A stretch of 64,000 nt of DNA from Hibiscus mutabilis (Eukaryota > Streptophyta > Magnoliopsida > Malvales > Malvaceae): NCBI GenBank assembly GCA_019671005.1, contig CM033732.1:11443932-11507931 (forward strand), read 5' to 3'. Below, in pieces: positions 58,321-64,000 of this stretch (position 1 is the first letter of the stretch; every line of letters begins with the position of its first letter). A model generated the notes under the pieces. It searched no databases. It saw only the letters and a program-made list of their open reading frames with translations, and was not told the DNA's origin. The position numbers and the translations under genes were made by a program.

Positions 58321-59373
58321 ATCCGCGTACCAGGGTATTGCCGAGGCATGTGCTGCCGTAGTGACTGCTCCCAGAATTGCCGCGGCGTGTGCGTCAAAGA
58401 CTGCTGCAGCGTCGAGAGTTGCCAAGGCGTGTGCATCCATGGTTGTCGAGGCGTCTAGGGTTGCCGAGGCGTCGAGGGTTGCCGAGGCAACTAGAATTTG
58501 TTCATCCGGGAATGCATCGCATATCTCAAGATTAGCGTCCTCCTCCTTATTGCATTCCAAACGTGATAAGTGATCGGCCACTTGATTTTCTGTTCCTTTC
58601 CTGTCCTTAATTTCAATATCAAATTCTTGTAAAAGTAATATCCAACGAATCAAACGAGGTTTAGCATCCTTTTTAGCAAATAAGTATTTGATTGCCGAAT
58701 GGTCCGTATGAACAATTACCTTTGTACCAATTAAATAGGATCGAAACTTGTCAAATGCGAAAACTACAGCTAGTAACTCTTTCTCCGTTGTTGTGTAATT
58801 CACTTGAGCACCATTAAAAGTTTTACTAGCGTAGTCTATCACATGGAAGGTCTTACCTGTGCTTTGGCCTAGGACTGCTCCTACCGCGAAATCACTTGCA
58901 TCACACATGAGCTCAAAAGGTAGCGTCCAATCTGGTGGAACGACAATTGGTGCCGAGGCAAGCTTTTTCTTTAGGGTTTCGAATGCTTGAGTGCATGAAT
59001 CATCAAAATCGAAGACTTTATCCTGTTCAAGCAGATTACACAAGGGTTTAGTGATTTTAGAAAAATTATGAATGAACCTCCTGTTAAAACCTGCATGTCC
59101 GAGAAAACTTCGAATTCCTTTAACCGAATTTGGTGGGGGTAATCTCTCGATCACGCCCACCTTGGCTTTGTCTACTTCAATTCCCTTGGATGAAATCTTG
59201 TGGCCGAGCACTATTCCTTCATCTACCATAAAATGGCATTTCTCCCAATTGAGGACTAAATCCGTTTCTTCGCATCTTGCTAACACCCTCTCTAGATTTC
59301 CGAGACAACTGTCGAAGTCATTACCAAAAACAGAAAAATCATTCATGAAGATCTCAAGGAAGTCTTCGACCAT
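58321..59373 (-). pseudogene. pol: RT thumb and RNase H of element B
   Basis: The frame opens just after a TAA (59374-59376, Ser to stop). It reads MVEDFLEIFMNDFSVFG: the RT active site should be FMDDF, and the first Asp is Asn (codon at 59341-59343). The RT thumb (CEETDLVLNWEKCHFMVDEG) follows, then RNase H (MCDASDFAVGAVLGQ, TEKELLAVVFAFDKF, HTDHSAIKYL) and RKGTENQVADHLSRLEC. An Ala/Asp/His-rich repeat linker (DASATLDASTTMDAHAL) made of GCCTCGGCAAC words precedes integrase. This is the segment missing from element A. Confidence 0.93.
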
Positions 59374-59376
59374 GTC

Positions 59377-61149
59377 TTAAAAGAGTGCCATCATGCATCT
59401 TTGGAAGGTTTCCGGGGCGTTACACAATCCGAACGGCATCCTTCGGAAGGCATAAGTACCGTATGGGCATGTGAAGGTTGTCTTTTCTTGATCTTCTGGT
59501 GCTATGGCAATCTGATTGTAACCTGAATAACCATCAAGAAAACAATAAAAGGGTTTACCTGCAAGACGGTTAAGCATTTGATCAATAAAGGGTAATGGGA
59601 AGTGATCTTTCCTAGTGGCTTTGTTTAGCTTTCGATAGTCCATACAAACCCTCCGACCGGTCACAGTCCTGGTTGGGATAAGTTCATTATTTTCATTGCT
59701 TACCACTATTATACCTCCCTTTTTCGGTACACATTGTACCGGGCTTACCCACGTACTATCGGAGATAGGGTATATAGTGTCGGCGTCAAGCCACTTGATG
59801 ATTTCTTTCATTGCAACCCCTTTCATGGCATGATTCAGTCTCCTCTGGGCCTCAATTGAAGGTTCGTGATCATCTTCAAACAAGATCTTATGCATGCACA
59901 CCGTCGGGCTAATTCCCTTCAAGTCGGCAATTGTCCACCCTATTGCCTTTTTGTGTAGCTTCAACATCTTGATCAGCTTCTTTTCCTGCTTAGGCTGTAA
60001 CTTAGAAGAAATAATTACAGGCAATGTATTATCGGTCCCTAAGTATACATATTTTAGTTGCTCTGGCAATTGTTTCAACTCAAGAATTGGTGGTTGTTCA
60101 ATAGAGGGTTTTTCGAGCTTACCTTCCTCACCTGAGTAATCCAGTGGTTCAAAGTATGTACCTGGTCGATTGACTAGCCAATTTGCCTCTTCTGGTTGTT
60201 CCTCATCGACCGGTTCTTCATACTCCTCATGTTTCTCTTGGTCGGCAATGTAGTTGTCGAGGCAACTAAATTCCTCATCGAAGTTAAACTCTGCCGTGGC
60301 ATGAAGTAGTTGGCATTCTTCTGGATCATCGGCATGCCTTAGTGTTTGGAACACATTTAGTTTGACCTGCTGTTCATTCACCCTCATTGTGAGTTCTCCC
60401 TTTTCAACGTCGATCAAGGTTCTCCCTGTCGCTAGGAATGGTCTCCCGAGAATGATAGGTGCATGCTCATCTGCTTCACAATCCAAAACAATAAAGTCAG
60501 CGGGAAAAATAAATTTATCAACTTTTACCAGTATGTCCTCGATTTTTCCCTCTGGATGCACATAGGATCTGTCGGCTAGCTGCAGCATAACTGTTGTAGG
60601 TCTTGCCTTCCCGATTCCTAGTTTCTGGAAAACCGATTTAGGCATCAAGTTTATGCTAGCCCCAAGGTCGCATAGTGCTTTCCCGACATAGTGATTTCCA
60701 ATAGAACAGGGTATTGTGAAACTTCCGAGATCCTTCAACTTGGGCGGCATGCGATTGTGCAACATTGCCATGCATCCCTCTGTCGCAGCAACTGTTTCAA
60801 ACTCTCCTAGCCTTGTTCTCTTGGACACAATGTCTTTAAGAAACTTGGTATAGTTTGACATTTGTTCAATTGCTTCCACCAATGGCAAGTTGATGTGGAC
60901 TTGCATTAGGATATCAAGAAACTTCTTGAATTGGTATTCTTGCTTTTGTCGCTTCAACCTTTGTGGGAATGGTGGTGGAAGTCGGATATCTTCTATCCTT
61001 TCATTGGTTTGGAACCTGATTGACGGCATTGCCGGGACATCTAGAGTTGCCGAGGCATTATCAACTGGGGTTGCCGAGGCGTGCTTATCGCAAGTTGCCG
61101 AGGCATCTTTATCGTCGGTTGCTGAGGCATGCTTATTGCCGATTGCCAC
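59377..61149 (-). pseudogene. pol: Protease and RT palm of element B
   Basis: One open frame of 590 codons. The N-terminus is a repeat-rich linker (ATGNKHASATDDKDASATCD-like) coded by GCCTCGGCAAC words. The conserved pre-protease block PPPFPQRLKRQKQEYQFKKF follows, then protease (LCDLGASINLMPKSVF, IILGRPFLATGRT), a Glu-rich stretch (EKHEEYEEPVDEEQPEE), then RT (HKKAIGWTIADLKGISP, VCMDYRKLNKATRKDHFPLP, LDGYSGYNQIAI, MPFGLCNAPETFQRCM). It ends at the stop before the active site. The join with the upstream gag frame is a frameshift near 61150-61200. Confidence 0.93.
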
Positions 61150-62714
61150 GGCAATTCCTGGTTCAGCATCTGAGGCTTTGCCGCTAGGTTCATCTTGATC
61201 TTTTTGTAGAGTTTTGTTTGATGAGCCTCTCTAAGTTGTTGGCCACTTCTAGTGGTGATCGCCTTACATTGCTCATGGCCAGTTCCTCTTGCGACTTCAG
61301 TATCGCTAGGTAAACCTCCTTGTGGTCTAGTATTCAGATTCTGAGCAAACTGTCCGACTTGATTTTCCAATGATTTGATTGCCGCCTCTTGGTTTTGCAA
61401 TCTCATCTCGGTCCTGTTAATAAAAGCATCAGTTCTTTTTATAAAATTACTATTCTCAGCCATATAAGATTCAGTTTTCATCATAAAAGCATTTAGAGAA
61501 TTTTCCAAAGAACTAGATGTTGTCGGTTGTTGCTGCGGCATCTGTTGCCGTGGCATATTCTGCTGGAATCCCGATGCTTGTGCATTCTGATTGTTCTGGT
61601 TTAGAGCATTGTTGGGATTACTCCATGAAAAATTCGGGTGCTTCTTCCAAGCTGGATTGTATGTGTTGGACATCATGTTGTTGCTCCAATTGTAATTCCC
61701 CACATAGAAGCTGGATTCCGGATTCTGCATACATTCAGAAGAATTATGGTTATCACCATATAATTCACAAAAAGAATCCATTACCTTGACTTCATGTGTG
61801 TTGTTTGGTTTTTGCATGTTCTGGACCATCTTGGTTAAAGCGGCCAATTGTGCCAAAATTGAATCTGATGATCCTAGTTCATGTATTGTGGCTTGGCGTC
61901 TAACTCCTCCTCTTCTAGTAGATGGGAATTGATAATCATTCTTGGCCAGCCTGTTTAAAATTTGCATTGCTTCTTCTAGCGACTTATCTAGGAGTATGCC
62001 GTTTGCCGAGGCATCTAGCATCATCCTTGTTGGTGTATTCACGGTGTTGTAAAACATTGTTACTTGAGTCCACACCGGGAATCAGTGTAGAGGGCATTTG
62101 TGTAGAAGTTCTCTATATCGCTCTCAAGCCTCGTACATGGATTCATCATCTGCCTGCCAAAAAGAAGTAATGTCGTTACGAAGCTTATCAGTCAAATTTG
62201 TAGGATTAAATCTAGCAAGGAAATCACGACAAAGATCAGTCCAAGATGCTATGGATCCGGCAGGAATGCTATTCAACCATGCTTTCGCCCTATCCCTCAG
62301 TGAATAGGGGAATAATCTTAATCGTAGGACATCGGGGGTGACTCCGTGTATCTTGAACGAGTTGCAAATCTCGAGGAAAGATTTCAGATGTTGTCGTGCA
62401 TCTTCAGTTGCTGAGCCGCCAAATTGACCTATTGTGTTGATCATATTAAACATTACCGGTTTCAACTCAAAGTGGTCGGCTTCAATTTCAGGTGCGACAA
62501 CTCCTGGGTTAAGTCCATCAAGATCTTCTTCAAGATAGTCTCGAATAGTTCTGTTTCGTGCAAGAATCACTCCTCCTCCTGCTCGAACATCTTGATTCAT
62601 ATTGCCGTCTTGATTTGCCATTGCTTCTCTTATCCTTCGTCTAAGTCTTTGTAAGGTTCGTTCGATTTCTGGATCAAAGGGATATTCTGGTGAAGTCGGT
62701 CTCGCCCTGGTCAT
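61041..62714 (-). pseudogene. gag: Gag of element B, two stops and a frameshift
   Basis: The ATG at 62714 (MTRARPTSPEYPFD) was chosen over an upstream non-ATG start. It reads open to 62124 with the Gag core (DHFELKPVMFNMINTIGQF, RAKAWLNSIPAGSIASWTDL). TGG to TGA stops it (EA then stop, then ERYREL), and a second stop comes 14 codons later. From 62075 the frame continues (VWTQVTMFYNTVNTPTRMM) with CELYGDNHNSSEC, a zinc knuckle whose second Cys is Tyr, and a Gln/Asn-rich part. At about 61180 it shifts frame to the protease ORF. Confidence 0.9.
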
Positions 62715-62812
62715 ATACCAATGCAAAACCAAAGTTTGTTAGCCCTTTGAATTTTAAACAAGAAAAATAAAAAGAAAGTGCAAGAAAATAAAAACAAAGT
62801 CGCTATTGCCAA

Positions 62813-62830
62813 TCCCCGGCAACGGCGCCA
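62813..62830 (-). promoter_or_regulatory. Primer binding site of element B, tRNA-Asp
   Basis: On the minus strand TGGCGCCGTTGCCGGGGA, six bases after the LTR end at 62837. It matches the remembered Athila tRNA-Asp site in full and is better preserved than in element A. Confidence 0.9.
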
Positions 62831-62836
62831 AAAACT

Positions 62837-64000
62837 TGTTGCGCGTAATAAGTGCTACGCAATTGTGCAAGTATACACGTCGCAAGTTATAGTATAAAAG
62901 ATATCGTCTCCACAGGGATTGGTGCTACTTCAAGAATCTAGTATCTTGCACTGTAAAAAGTAAAAACACAAGTAAAGGATTATAGAAGTTTTAACTAATC
63001 TAGAAAGCAAATAAGTAAAAGAAAAGATGAATTCAATTGAGAGAGATAGGCCAGGTTATCGTGAGTTGAGGTGTGATAGCCAATTGGATTGTCTTGGTAA
63101 AAGAGTGCACGGGCAACTCAGTTGCCGTGGCGACTTGCACAACGGGGTTGCCTTGGCAACTAATTGATGGTTGCTTGGGCGACTAGTTGGGCAACTACTT
63201 GGGCGTCTGGGCAGCAACTTCAAGGTTCGGCGGAGCGTTCTTCAATGGTTTCTTCTTATCCCTAAGTCGAAACTCTAGCTACTTGTGCATGCCTTGATAA
63301 TACATCCCTGCGTGAATCAAGGGTGAACAACAACCAATCTTGCGCTCCTCTTAGCCGTTGAAATCCTTAACTTATTCCTAAGCCGTATTAATCTTCACCA
63401 TCATTGGATTGCATAAAGATCATATTCATTCGTTTCTTGAATCTAACTCTCCCGATATTAGATAAATGGATGAAATCACGAGATCCTCTCCCAATTCACT
63501 CGGAAGCAATAATAAGAACCAAGAATGAATAAACCTTGAAATAGAAAAGTGCAAACTCTTATTACCTAAACAAAAACCAATAGTTTCTCACAACTACAAA
63601 ACACAATAACCATAGCCAAGTAAATTTAGTTCATGGCTAGGTTCCAAAGAAACACAAGATAAACAATCCCTAGCATGAACCCAATCGAACAAGGAAGAAA
63701 AGATGAAGCTTGTCGAAAATTCCCCTTTGCTTCCTCTCTTGGTCTTGTCGAAATTCCCTCTTGCTCTCTCCCTCCTTCTTGTCAAAATCTCCTTGATATT
63801 TATAGGGCTAGGCCAAAGTCCTTCTTTGAGGAGGAGTTTGAGTTGGAATTAAATTATCTTTAAAGAATATGATTCTTTATTATAATTTTATTCCTATTAG
63901 AACTTCTTCTATCTTCTTGGAATTTAATTCTTCTTTAATCTCTGCATGGCAATCAAATTCCTTTGGGCTTGGGCCTTGCTCCATGTCATCTTGGGCTTGT
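62837..64000 (-). repeat. 5' LTR of element B, cut by the window end
   Basis: LTR end TGTTGCGCG at 62837 (inverted). 1164 of an expected 1519 bp are inside the window, and the start (TGATANGTG) would be near 64355. TATA (minus) is at 63797-63804. Confidence 0.93.

Larger units (their letters stand above)
52716..64000 (-). mobile_element. Element B: near-complete Athila retrotransposon (runs off window)
   Basis: Minus strand. 5' LTR from beyond 64000 to 62837, primer site 62813-62830, gag, protease, RT, RNase H, integrase, intact third ORF, two polypurine tracts, 3' LTR 52716-54175. It is the same family as element A. The two LTRs differ at about 10 places over about 1.1 kb (hand count, roughly 0.9 percent), so insertion was recent. 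Frame-breaking changes are few: two stops and a frameshift in gag, one stop in RT, one in integrase, plus an active-site change in RT. The last 59 bp of the 3' LTR are missing, so the target duplication cannot be checked. Confidence 0.94.

Noticed and set aside
518..64000. Large inverted duplication, because similar elements sit at both ends in opposite orientation
   Set aside because: A has its own target duplication (CATCT) and its flanks do not match B's. These are independent insertions of one family.
1..64000. tRNA or rRNA genes
   Set aside because: tRNA-like words were found only as 12-18-base primer binding sites complementary to tRNA 3' ends. No cloverleaf or rRNA block was recognised.

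Overview
The window comes from a flowering-plant nuclear genome, probably a eudicot. I see no host gene in it. Almost all recognisable sequence is long-terminal-repeat (LTR) retrotransposon of the Ty3/gypsy superfamily, plus one Ty1/copia gag fragment. The sequence is AT-rich and riddled with nonsense codons, and insertions are nested inside one another, as in pericentromeric or intergenic repeat seas. I cannot name the species.

Layout. 1-512 and 9197-13528 belong to an old minus-strand Tat/Ogre-like element split by Athila element A (518-9191, plus strand, target duplication CATCT). 13529-14152 is another LTR end inserted in the Tat reverse transcriptase, and it is itself cut by a chromovirus-type LTR (14153-about 15540). 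15541-21324 is the 5' part of a decayed minus-strand Athila element, E. 21325-25730 holds chromovirus-LTR-like DNA with two inverted copies of an unidentified reading frame, one of them split by a solo LTR of the A/B family (23667-25212, target duplication CATAG). 25739-26050 is a copia gag scrap. 26488-34461 is element C, a Tekay/Del-like chromovirus on the minus strand. 34462-37711 is a series of LTR and Athila pieces. 37712-47213 is element D, a chromovirus with 4.2 kb LTRs, a chromodomain remnant and a tRNA-Met primer site. 47214-52715 is a mosaic of LTR scraps and a second Tat/Ogre fragment. 52716 to beyond the window end is Athila element B on the minus strand, the youngest and most complete: about 10 differences in 1.1 kb between its LTRs by hand count.

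How the parts fit. A and B are one family. B is close to full length: gag, protease, reverse transcriptase/RNase H, integrase, and a third ORF of 487 codons in the envelope position. A is an internally deleted derivative. It has lost reverse transcriptase and RNase H through two microhomology deletions whose sum keeps the protease-to-integrase frame open, and it has lost most of the third ORF. Both still carry the cis elements for copying (LTRs, tRNA-Asp primer site, polypurine tracts), so A could only have moved with enzymes from a B-like partner. Neither looks autonomous now: B has an Asp-to-Asn change in the reverse transcriptase active site and several stops.

The structures least explained by routine annotation are: a short palindrome, TTGCCNNGGCAA, scattered through LTRs and coding parts of A and B; a conserved array of four CTAGAG...CTCTAG dyads between two polypurine tracts of A and B; an array of five 21-bp hairpins with TTCG-like loops at 36122-36226; and a cluster of GTATCGGTAC-like words at 170-440.
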